Positions 42,041 to 48,994 of a stretch of DNA of 64,000 nucleotides are shown here, one piece after another. Under the pieces are notes generated by a model that had not been told where the DNA came from, searched no databases, and saw only the letters and a program-made list of their open reading frames with translations. Every line of letters starts with the position of its first letter. Positions within the stretch are counted from its first letter, which is position 1. Location of the stretch: contig DAIDJP010000056.1 of NCBI GenBank assembly GCA_027451285.1, positions 1-64,000 of the forward strand, given 5' to 3'. The position numbers were made by a program, and so were the translations under genes. Source of the DNA: Acidimicrobiaceae bacterium. GTDB taxonomy: Bacteria > Actinomycetota > Acidimicrobiia > Acidimicrobiales > RAAP-2.

Positions 42041-42370
42041 CTAGTAGCACACCCGCGTGCCCGACGGCGTGGAGTAGCACGTGGTCGTCGAGGTGATCGG
42101 CGCCGTGACCGGAGGGGTCGAGGCCGCGGGCGACGGCGTCGACGCGCCGGAGTCATCCGAGGAGGGCGCGGTCGTGGCGGTGGCGGGGATGGTAGTGGTC
42201 GGCGTGGTCACCGGCGGGGAGATGACCTTCAAGGGCTTGGCCGTGCTGGCCGCGTAGCCGATGAACAGGCCCGAGGCCACGCCCGATCCCACCAGAATCG
42301 TCTGGGTCACGCGGCGTACGCGCGCGAAGCGCTTGTCGCGAAGTTGGGGGGTGCGGGGACGTGGGGTCAT
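42041..42370 (-). CDS. Small membrane-anchored protein with T/P/S-rich exterior
   Basis: 109 residues, not a known family. A basic start (PRPRTPQLRDKRFARVRR) precedes one membrane helix (about 23-42). The exterior is a 45-residue T/S/P/A linker containing DDSGASTP, then a short end with two cysteines (TCYSTPSGTRVCY) that could form a disulfide. SGAS resembles the (S/T)GA(T/S) core of ApbE flavinylation sites, although the usual aspartate three residues before is replaced by serine. It is the first gene of the electron-transfer operon, with an aaggaaa site before the ATG. Confidence 0.6.
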   Translation of the reverse strand: MTPRPRTPQLRDKRFARVRRVTQTILVGSGVASGLFIGYAASTAKPLKVISPPVTTPTTTIPATATTAPSSDDSGASTPSPAASTPPVTAPITSTTTCYSTPSGTRVCY

Positions 42371-42381
42371 GAGATTTCCTT

Positions 42382-42440
42382 GTTATCCAGTGTGGCACTG
42401 GTAACTAAGGAAGTCTCAGTCCGTGTCTAAGAAGTTAGAC
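42382..42440. promoter_or_regulatory. Two palindromes upstream of the electron-transfer operon
   Basis: CCAGTG-TGG-CACTGG (42387-42401), extended to GTTA/TAAC on both sides with one bulge, lies just upstream of the small protein's ribosome site. GTCTAA-GAAG-TTAGAC (42425-42440) lies 15 bases further. Neither has a downstream T-run, so operators are more likely than terminators; the adjoining response regulator is an obvious candidate ligand. Confidence 0.45.
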
Positions 42441-42455
42441 AAAATAGTCCTGGTC

Positions 42456-43802
42456 CTAGGGCTGACTGACGGTGGGTAGGGTGACCACGAAGCGCGCCCC
42501 GCCCAGTTCGGGGTCCTGGTCGACCTCGACCGTGCCCTGGAGTTCGGCGACCACCTGGGCGACGATGGACAGGCCTAGACCCGATCCGGGCAGCGCGCGC
42601 GCCGACGCCGAGCGCCAGAAGCGGTCAAAGACGTGGGGGCGGTCGCTCTCGGCGATCCCGGGCCCCGAGTCGGCGACGGTGATGCGCCCGTCCTCACTGG
42701 TCACGCGGATGCGCCCGCCGGCGGGGGTGAACTTGACCGCGTTGGTGAGCAGGTTCGAGACGGCGCGCACGAGCCGGTCGCGCCGGGCGACGACCATCGA
42801 CGCGTCGACCTCAGCGTCGATGGTGATGTCCTTGATCCGCGCGTGGGTGCGCGCGGTGTCCACGCATTCGTCCACGCATTCGTCGAGGCGCAGGACGACG
42901 GGCTCGCCCTCGCTGCGTTCGCCGCGAGCGAGCTCGCCGAGGTCGGTGACGAGCGCGGCGAGCTCGTCGACCTGGGCGACCATGTCGTGGGTCAGCTGGC
43001 GAAGATCCTCGGCCGACAGGTCGCGCGCTCGCGACAGCACCTGCGCGTTGGTGCGCAGCGACGTGAGCGGGGTGCGCAGCTCGTGGCTGGCGTCGAGCAC
43101 GAGCTGTCGCTGGAGGTACTGACTGCTCTGGACGCTCGCGAGGAGCCGGTTGAACACGCGGCGCAGCCGTCCCAGCTCGTCGGCACCACCCTCGTCGATG
43201 CGATAGGTCATGTCGTTGGTCTCGGCGACGCGCTCGATCTCGTCGGTGACCTCTTCGAGGGGATGCAGCGCGGTGCGCGCGAGGGCCAGTCCCAGCACGA
43301 GCGCCAGCGCGAGCCCGCCGGCGGCGACGACGAGCAGGGTGCGCACCAGGTGGCGCAGCTCGTTCTCCTGACCGGTGATGTTCACGACGAACAACTGGGC
43401 CGACGTCGTCGTGATCGTGTAGAGGCCGCTCTGACCGCCGACGATGGAGTTCTTGGGCAGCGGGACGATGAGCTCGCGGTAGTACTGCCCGCCGAACTCG
43501 ACGCTGCGGATCAGTTCCGAGCCGTGCCCGTTGGCCAGACGCAGGATCGTCGCGTCGATCGGCACGTTGGACTTGGGCACCGTCTGGCCGTTGGCGAGGA
43601 CCAGCTCGAAGTACGACCCGGTGACCTGGGAGTCGTCGCCCACCAGGTGTCCGGCGGGCGAGTGCGACGCCTGGAGCAGGGATTCGTCCACCGAGCGCAG
43701 GATCGCGTTACGCGTCGTGAGAAACGATGCCAAACAGGCGAGCACGACGGCCACCGCGGCGACGCCCACCGTGGCGCCGATGACGCGCGCGCGAAACGTC
43801 AC
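42456..43802 (-). CDS. Sensor histidine kinase (MprB-like)
   Basis: 448 residues. TM1 (about 8-28) and TM2 (about 155-178) flank an extracytosolic sensor of about 125 residues; HAMP follows, then the H-box DASHELRTPLTSLRTNAQVL (His near 242), N-box NLLTNAVKFTPAGG, G1 VADSGPGIAESD and G2 GSGLGLSIVAQVV. Complete and active-looking. GTG overlaps the regulator's stop (GTGA), so the pair is one operon. The stop lies 85 bases before the electron-transfer operon on the same strand. Confidence 0.93.
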   Translation of the reverse strand: MTFRARVIGATVGVAAVAVVLACLASFLTTRNAILRSVDESLLQASHSPAGHLVGDDSQVTGSYFELVLANGQTVPKSNVPIDATILRLANGHGSELIRSVEFGGQYYRELIVPLPKNSIVGGQSGLYTITTTSAQLFVVNITGQENELRHLVRTLLVVAAGGLALALVLGLALARTALHPLEEVTDEIERVAETNDMTYRIDEGGADELGRLRRVFNRLLASVQSSQYLQRQLVLDASHELRTPLTSLRTNAQVLSRARDLSAEDLRQLTHDMVAQVDELAALVTDLGELARGERSEGEPVVLRLDECVDECVDTARTHARIKDITIDAEVDASMVVARRDRLVRAVSNLLTNAVKFTPAGGRIRVTSEDGRITVADSGPGIAESDRPHVFDRFWRSASARALPGSGLGLSIVAQVVAELQGTVEVDQDPELGGARFVVTLPTVSQP

Positions 43803-44497
43803 GACGCGCGCAGTGCGTATCCCACGCCGCGCACCGTCTGGATGAGGCGTGACTCGCCGCCCTCTTCGAGCTTGCGACGCAGGTAGCCGATGTAGACGGC
43901 CAGCGAGTTGGTGCCCGAGTCAAACGTGTATCCCCACACGAGGTCGAGTATCTGGTCGCGGGTCAGTACTTGGCGCGGGTGGTGCAAGAACAGCTCGAGC
44001 AGGTCGAACTCGATCTTGGTCAGCGCGATTGGTCGGCTGCCGCGCAGCACTTCGCGGGTCTGGGGATTGAGGCTCAGGTCCTCGAAGCGCAGCACCGCCA
44101 CGTCGCCGTCGGAGAGGTTGTGCCGGCGCAGCAGCGCGCGAAGTCGCGCGAGCAGCTCGGCGAGGTCGAAGGGCTTGACGAGGTAGTCGTCGGCACCCAC
44201 GTCGAGGCCCTCGACCCGGTCGTTCACCGCGTCGCGCGCCGTGAGCATCAGGATCGGCGTCGAGTCGCCGGCGCGGCGGATCCGTCGACACACCTCGAGT
44301 CCGTCGATGTCGGGTAGCTGCAGGTCGAGGATGATCGCGTCGGGCGCTCGCAGCTGGACCGACTTCAGCGCGCTGAGGCCGTCTTCGAAGAGGTCGACGT
44401 CGTAGTTCTCCATTCGCAGGGCGCGACCGAGGGCAGTGCGAATCGCCCCGTCGTCGTCCACGATGGCGACGTAGGGGTTCGGGGTGGTGGTTGTCAC
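43799..44497 (-). CDS. OmpR-family response regulator (MprA-like)
   Basis: 232 residues. Receiver: IVDDDGAIRTALGRAL, phospho-aspartate in IILDLQLPDIDG (residue about 57), the T and K of MLTARDA and LVKPF. The DNA-binding domain ends VRGVGYALRAS with the winged-helix LVWGYTFDSGTNSLAVYIGYLRRKL (part). It resembles MprA, which controls envelope stress in mycobacteria; here its targets are unknown. GTG with taaagga upstream. Confidence 0.93.
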   Translation of the reverse strand: MTTTTPNPYVAIVDDDGAIRTALGRALRMENYDVDLFEDGLSALKSVQLRAPDAIILDLQLPDIDGLEVCRRIRRAGDSTPILMLTARDAVNDRVEGLDVGADDYLVKPFDLAELLARLRALLRRHNLSDGDVAVLRFEDLSLNPQTREVLRGSRPIALTKIEFDLLELFLHHPRQVLTRDQILDLVWGYTFDSGTNSLAVYIGYLRRKLEEGGESRLIQTVRGVGYALRAS

Positions 44498-44600
44498 GTC
44501 GATCCTTTACCCGGCTAGACAGGCTCTAGTGTGGCTGTTTGGTATTTAGCCACATCTTCCATTCTCTAAGAATCTATGAAGTTTGTGGCGGTAGCACCGG

Positions 44601-44676
44601 TGGCGGGTAGTTCAACCGGCAGAACAGCGGACTTTGGATCCGAAGGTTGGAGGTTCGAGCCCTCCCCCGCCAGCCA
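44601..44676 (+). tRNA. tRNA-Gln(TTG)
   Basis: A full cloverleaf: acceptor TGGCGGG pairs with CCCGCCA, discriminator G, CCA encoded. The T arm is GGAGG-TTCGAGC-CCTCC and the anticodon loop CTTTGGA gives TTG, reading CAA/CAG as glutamine. A TTTAGC/TAAGAA promoter-like pair lies at 44545-44572. tRNA-Gln before glmU is common in actinobacteria. Confidence 0.95.
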
Positions 44677-44691
44677 CCAGCGAGTCGCCGG

Positions 44692-45585
44692 TCAGTGCGT
44701 GCCGCGTCCTCGCTCGGCGAGCAGGGCGGCCAGGGCAAGGGGATTGTCGCCCTGGACCGAGTGACCGGCCTCGACGCGCACGACGCGCGCGCCGGGACGC
44801 GCCTGAAGAAAGCGCGCCTCGTCCTCGTCGTCGACCACCGAGCTCGCCCACGTGGCTCGCACCAGGGTGACCGGCACGGTGATCTCTTCGAGCACGCGCC
44901 AGAGGTCGCCCAGGGGCGCGGGAGCCTCGGTGGGCGCGGGGTGCTGCTGGTGGCGCCAGACCCAGGCGCCGTCGTCGCGGCGCAGCGCGTTGTGCAGGAT
45001 CCCGCGGCGCAGGGAGGACACCGAGCGGGTGGGGTTGTGTTCGATCGTTCGCGCGAGCAGTTCGTCGAAGTCGGCGAACGTGGCCGGTCCGTTCACGAAG
45101 TCGGTGATGTGGCGGGCCTTGTCGGCGTTGACCCCGGGGGTGATGTCGACGAGCACGAGCTCGCTCACCAGGTCGGGGCGCTCGTGGGCGATGAACAGGC
45201 TGGTCAGTCCGCCGAGGGACATGCCGACCAAGGGCACGGGGCGCGCGAGGAGCTGCTCGAGCGCGCGTTCGAGGTCGGTCGCGTGGGTTCGCGCCGAGGA
45301 GGGCCCGTGGGGTCCGGGGTCTGAGTGTCCGTGTCCGGGCAGGTCGACAGCGAGGAGCGGCCGTTCCAGGGCCAAGGCCACCGTGTCGAAGGTGTGCGCG
45401 TTCTGGGCCCCGCCGTGAACGAGCACGAGTTCGGGTGCGCCCTCGCCCCAGGCGAGTCCGCTCACCTGGCGCAGGCCGTCGACGGCGACGAAGAAGCGCC
45501 GCACCGGTGGCACTTCGACCTCGAGGTCCCACTCCGCGATGTTCTCGTGGAAATAGTTGAACTCGTTGTAGGTGAAGTCCTCCAC
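44692..45585 (-). CDS. Alpha/beta hydrolase
   Basis: 297 residues. LVLVHGGAQNAHTFD (oxyanion), VGMSLGGLTSL (nucleophile elbow), a late D near VRATWASSVVDDEDE and H in VEAGHSVQGDNP make up the triad. The N-terminal 50 residues (EFNYFHENIAEWDLEVEVPPVRRFF) are an unusual aromatic-acidic extension. The GTG lies six bases after a leaderless TACGAT; a much longer upstream frame is shadow of glmU. Substrate unknown. Confidence 0.83.
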   Translation of the reverse strand: MEDFTYNEFNYFHENIAEWDLEVEVPPVRRFFVAVDGLRQVSGLAWGEGAPELVLVHGGAQNAHTFDTVALALERPLLAVDLPGHGHSDPGPHGPSSARTHATDLERALEQLLARPVPLVGMSLGGLTSLFIAHERPDLVSELVLVDITPGVNADKARHITDFVNGPATFADFDELLARTIEHNPTRSVSSLRRGILHNALRRDDGAWVWRHQQHPAPTEAPAPLGDLWRVLEEITVPVTLVRATWASSVVDDEDEARFLQARPGARVVRVEAGHSVQGDNPLALAALLAERGRGTH

Positions 45586-45591
45586 GCTGGA

Positions 45592-45615
45592 ATCGTAGGA
45601 GAAACTGGTAGAGAT
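45592..45615. promoter_or_regulatory. Divergent -10 boxes: hydrolase and glmU
   Basis: Minus strand: TACGAT (45597-45592) plus six bases and the hydrolase GTG. Plus strand: AGAGAT (45610-45615), inside TAGAGAT, plus six bases (ggaggc) and the glmU GTG. Only 36 bases separate the two starts. Confidence 0.45.
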
Positions 45616-45621
45616 GGAGGC

Positions 45622-46698
45622 GTGAGAGCCACCTGCGCCGTCGTGCTCGCCGCGGGCGAGGGAACGCGCATGCGCTCGCCGCGACCCAAGCCGCTGCACC
45701 TGCTCTGCGGGCGGCCGATGGTCAGTTTTATTCTTGACGCGGTCAGTGACGCTCGCGCGACCTTCGTCGTCGTCGGCCACGGCGCGACGTGGGTCGAAAA
45801 GGAGCTGCGCGCGCGACACGGCGACGCGCTGTCCTTCGTCGAGCAGTCTGAGCAGCTGGGCACGGGCCACGCGGTGGCCACGGCCCTGCCCGCGATCCTC
45901 GACGTCGTGGGCGACGCCGACGTGGACGTCGTCATCGTGCCTGGCGACACGCCACTGCTACGTCGCGCCACTCTCAGCGAGCTCGTCAACCGTCACCGCG
46001 AGGGCCAGGCCGCGATGACCGTGCTGAGCGCGGTGCTCGAGGACCCCTCGGGCTACGGGCGCATCGTGCGCGACCGCGAGGGGCGCTTCACGCGCATCGT
46101 CGAAGAGCGCGACGCCTCACCCGAGGAGCGCCAGATCCACGAGGTCAACACGTCGGTCATGGTGGTGCGCGCCGCCCTCTTGGGCCCCGGGCTTCGCCGG
46201 GTGGGCCGCCAGAACGCCCAGCACGAGTACTACCTGACCGACCTGGTGGGCGTGTTGCGCGACGCCGGCCACGCGACGGCCTCGGTCCCGGTCGACGACG
46301 CTCTCGAGGTGATGGGGGTCAACGACCGCTCCCAGCTCGCCGGGGCCGAGCGCGAGATGCGTCGGCGCATCAACGAGCGCTGGATGCAGCGCGGGGTCAC
46401 GATGTGGGACCCACGTCACACCTACGTCGACGCCGACGTCGAACTGGCCGCGGACGTCTCTCTGCTGCCGGGCACGGTGCTGCGAGGTCGCACGACCGTG
46501 GCCGCCGGAGCTGTCATCGGCCCCCACGCCCACTTAGAGGACGTGACCGTGGGCGAGGGCGCCCACCTCGCCACGGTGACGGCCACGCGCGCGGTCATCG
46601 GCGAACGCGCCGACGTGGGCGCCTACGCGGTGCTCGAGGCCGGCGTGGTGCTCGAGGCCGGCGCCCGCGTCGCTGCGGGAGAGCATCTTTCGGCCTGA
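45622..46698 (+). CDS. glmU: GlmU-type UDP-GlcNAc pyrophosphorylase, truncated acetyltransferase end
   Basis: 358 residues against about 450-490 for full GlmU. The uridylyltransferase domain is intact: VVLAAGEGTRMRSPRPKPLH, QLGTGHAVATALP, VIVPGDTPLL, GYGRIVRD and EVNTSVMV. The left-handed beta helix begins at MWDPRHTYVDADVEL but stops after about five coils, at the point where E. coli GlmU continues into GNFVE and the histidine/tyrosine acetyl-transfer site. No frameshift or second frame fits, as prs starts 26 bases later. It should make UDP-GlcNAc from GlcNAc-1-P but not acetylate GlcN-1-P. Confidence 0.88.
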   Translation: MRATCAVVLAAGEGTRMRSPRPKPLHLLCGRPMVSFILDAVSDARATFVVVGHGATWVEKELRARHGDALSFVEQSEQLGTGHAVATALPAILDVVGDADVDVVIVPGDTPLLRRATLSELVNRHREGQAAMTVLSAVLEDPSGYGRIVRDREGRFTRIVEERDASPEERQIHEVNTSVMVVRAALLGPGLRRVGRQNAQHEYYLTDLVGVLRDAGHATASVPVDDALEVMGVNDRSQLAGAEREMRRRINERWMQRGVTMWDPRHTYVDADVELAADVSLLPGTVLRGRTTVAAGAVIGPHAHLEDVTVGEGAHLATVTATRAVIGERADVGAYAVLEAGVVLEAGARVAAGEHLSA

Positions 46699-46712
46699 GC
46701 CGGCGCGCCCTG

Positions 46713-46718
46713 TACGCT
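46713..46718 (+). promoter_or_regulatory. -10 box TACGCT, leaderless type
   Basis: TACGCT lies six bases before the prs GTG at 46725, so prs appears to have its own leaderless promoter. Confidence 0.5.
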
Positions 46719-46724
46719 GGCGCC

Positions 46725-47699
46725 GTGGAGTCGCTCGCCAAACGCCGTCTCGTCATCGTGACGGGACGCTGTCACCCCGCCCTCGCGCGCGACATCGCCG
46801 GCAAGCTCGGCGTCGAGCTCACCGAGGCCAACGTGCGCGAATTCGCCAACGGCGAGATCCACTGCCGCTTCGACGAGTCGATCCGCGGTGCGCACGTCTT
46901 CATCGTCCAGACCCACTCCTCGCCCGTGAACGACGCGGTCATGGAGCAGCTGATCATGATCGACGCGGCCAAGCGCGCGTCGGCCAAGTCGATCACCGCC
47001 GTGATTCCCAACTACGGCTACGCCCGCCAGGACCGCAAGAGCGCCGGCCGCGAGCCGATCACCGCGAAACTCATCGCCGACATGCTCCAGACGGCGGGGG
47101 CGAGCCGGGTGCTGTCGGTGGATTTCCACTCGGGCCAGCTCCAGGGGTTCTTCGACATCCCGGTCGACCACCTGGTCGCCGCCCCCGTGCTCGAGGACTA
47201 TCTCAAGGCCAACGCCAATCCCCACGAACTGGTCGTGGTGGCCCCCGACGCCGGGCGCGTCAAGGTGGCCGAGCGTTACGCCCAGCACCTGGGCTGTGAC
47301 CTGGCCCTGGTGCACAAGACCCGCCCGCGCGGCTCGGCGAACGTCGCCGAGGCGCGCCACATCGTCGGTGACGTCCACGGGCGCCACTGCGTGCTGATCG
47401 ACGACATGATCGACACCGCCGGCACGATCGTGGCGGCCTGCGACCTTCTCAAGTCTCACGGCGCCGAGGAGATCTGGGTGATGGCCACGCACGCGGTGTT
47501 CTCGCCGCCGGCGATCGAGCGGCTCTTCAACGCCCCCGTGAGCCGGGTGGTGGTCACCGACACCCTGCCCCTGCCCCCGGAGCGGCGCTTCGAGAAGCTC
47601 GAGGTCCTCTCGGTGGCCTCCATCGTGGCCAACGCGATCGCGGCGATCTTCGAGGACTCCTCGGTGTCGGACATCTTCGGGGGCGAGAACCTCCTCTAG
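46725..47699 (+). CDS. prs: Ribose-phosphate pyrophosphokinase
   Basis: 324 residues; makes PRPP from ribose 5-phosphate and ATP for nucleotide, histidine and tryptophan synthesis. Catalytic loop VIPNYGYARQDRKSAGREPITAKL (part), FHSGQLQGFFDIPVDHL, VVVAPDAGRVKVAERYA and PRPP loop CVLIDDMIDTAGTI are all present. The usual DLHAGQIQGFF reads VDFHSGQLQGFF. Cytosolic. Follows glmU in the conserved glmU-prs-rplY-pth order. Confidence 0.95.
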   Translation: MESLAKRRLVIVTGRCHPALARDIAGKLGVELTEANVREFANGEIHCRFDESIRGAHVFIVQTHSSPVNDAVMEQLIMIDAAKRASAKSITAVIPNYGYARQDRKSAGREPITAKLIADMLQTAGASRVLSVDFHSGQLQGFFDIPVDHLVAAPVLEDYLKANANPHELVVVAPDAGRVKVAERYAQHLGCDLALVHKTRPRGSANVAEARHIVGDVHGRHCVLIDDMIDTAGTIVAACDLLKSHGAEEIWVMATHAVFSPPAIERLFNAPVSRVVVTDTLPLPPERRFEKLEVLSVASIVANAIAAIFEDSSVSDIFGGENLL

Positions 47700-47727
47700 G
47701 CCCAGTGTGGGCACCCGCCCGAGGCAC

Positions 47728-47733
47728 TAGACT
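47728..47733 (+). promoter_or_regulatory. -10 box TAGACT for rplY
   Basis: TAGACT lies 48 bases before the rplY ATG, leaving a leader of about 40 bases that carries the ribosome site tggagga. Confidence 0.4.
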
Positions 47734-47780
47734 GGACGCTCTGTGCTCGACCGATCGTCGAGAACTACTGGAGGAATGTC

Positions 47781-48371
47781 ATGTCTCAGGCCACCTTGCA
47801 CGCCTCGACGAGTCGATCACTGGGCTCGCGCGACTCGCGCCGCCTGCGTCTGGCCGGTTCGATCCCGGCCGTCGTCTACGGCGTGGGCGTCTCCCCGCTC
47901 GCGGTGGCCGTGGACGCCAAGGCCTTCCGCGGCGCCGTGTCCGGCGCCCAGGGCCTCAACTCGCTGATCACCCTCGACGCCGACGGCCAGACCTTCACGG
48001 TCATGGCCCGCGAGATCCAGCGCCACCCGGTGCGCGGGACCGTCGCGCACATCGACTTTCAGGTCGTGGACCCGAATAAGCCGGTCGTCACCGAGATCCC
48101 CCTGCACGTGGTGGGCGACGCCGTCGAGGTTCGCCACGCCGACTGGGAGGTCGACCAGCAGCTGTTCTCACTCGAGATCCGCACCCGCCCCGACCAGATC
48201 CCGACCCACCTGGACGTTGACATCTCGGCCCTCAAGGCCGGCAGTTCCATCCGCGTCGCCGACCTCGAACTGCCCGCGGGCGTGGAGGCGGTCGCTGACG
48301 TCGCTCTCACCGTGGTCACCACCCACGCCGGGCGAGCCGCGAAGGCCGGCGGGGCCGACGTCACCGCCTAA
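47781..48371 (+). CDS. rplY: Ribosomal protein bL25, CTC form
   Basis: 196 residues. The N-terminal bL25 domain (RDSRRLRLAGSIPAVVYGVG) binds 5S rRNA, and the C-terminal TL5/CTC domain (about 95-185, VTEIPLHVVGDAVEVRHAD) is the added part of the general-stress homologue. ATG with a strong tggagga site. pth begins two bases after its stop, giving one unit with pth and mfd. Confidence 0.93.
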   Translation: MSQATLHASTSRSLGSRDSRRLRLAGSIPAVVYGVGVSPLAVAVDAKAFRGAVSGAQGLNSLITLDADGQTFTVMAREIQRHPVRGTVAHIDFQVVDPNKPVVTEIPLHVVGDAVEVRHADWEVDQQLFSLEIRTRPDQIPTHLDVDISALKAGSSIRVADLELPAGVEAVADVALTVVTTHAGRAAKAGGADVTA

Positions 48372-48373
48372 TC

Positions 48374-48994
48374 GTGTCGGCGCTGCGGCGCTCCTTGGAA
48401 CGTCGCGGTAGCGCGAGCGTCCTGTTGATCGTCGGTCTGGCCAATCCGGGCGAGGAGTTCGAGTCGAGCCGCCACAACGTGGGCGGCGACGCCGTGCGCC
48501 TGGCGGCGACGCGCCACGGCGCGACCCTCGCCCTCGAAGGGCGCCAGCGCGCGATGTCGGCCACGTTTCCGACGCCGCTCGGCCCGGTGACCCTCGCCGT
48601 GCCGACGACCTTCATGAACGAGTCGGGAGCGGCGGTCGCGCCACTGATGCGGCGCACCTCGCTGGAGGGTCCCGCGAACCTCGTGATCGTCCACGACGAG
48701 CTCGATCTCGAACCCGGTCGGGTCCAGTTGAAGATGGGCGGGGGACTGGCCGGTCACAACGGACTGCGCTCCGTCGCTCAGGTCCTGGGCACCAACGACT
48801 TCATCCGACTGCGAATCGGGGTGGGCAAGCCACGCACCAAAGAGGAGGGGGCGAACTACGTGCTCGCCCGCCTGCGGGGGACCAAGAAGGCCGAGCGCGA
48901 CGACAACGTGGCCCTGGCCGCCGACGCGATCGACTTGCTGATCGACGAGGGCTTTGACGGGGCCCAGCGTCGCGTGAACGCTCCCCGTGACTGA
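48374..48994 (+). CDS. pth: Peptidyl-tRNA hydrolase
   Basis: 206 residues. LIVGLANPGEEFESSRHNVGGDAV (catalytic histidine and N10-like asparagine; part shown), VPTTFMNESGAAV and VIVHDELDLEPGRVQLKMGGGLAGHNGLRS (part) are the diagnostic blocks. It frees peptides from stalled peptidyl-tRNAs. A 15-residue lead precedes the family's usual start. mfd begins eight bases before its end. Confidence 0.95.
   Translation: MSALRRSLERRGSASVLLIVGLANPGEEFESSRHNVGGDAVRLAATRHGATLALEGRQRAMSATFPTPLGPVTLAVPTTFMNESGAAVAPLMRRTSLEGPANLVIVHDELDLEPGRVQLKMGGGLAGHNGLRSVAQVLGTNDFIRLRIGVGKPRTKEEGANYVLARLRGTKKAERDDNVALAADAIDLLIDEGFDGAQRRVNAPRD

Noticed and set aside
42425..42440. GTCTAA-GAAG-TTAGAC as a terminator of the histidine kinase gene
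   Set aside because: On the minus strand the T-rich stretch precedes the stem rather than following it, so the order is wrong for an intrinsic terminator.
46699..46724. A frameshifted remainder of the GlmU acetyltransferase domain
   Set aside because: Only 26 bases separate the stop from prs, which is intact; no frame shows GNFVE-like residues.
47700..47712. GCCCA-GTG-TGGGC hairpin after prs as a terminator
   Set aside because: The stem is five pairs and no T-run follows; it is too weak to call.
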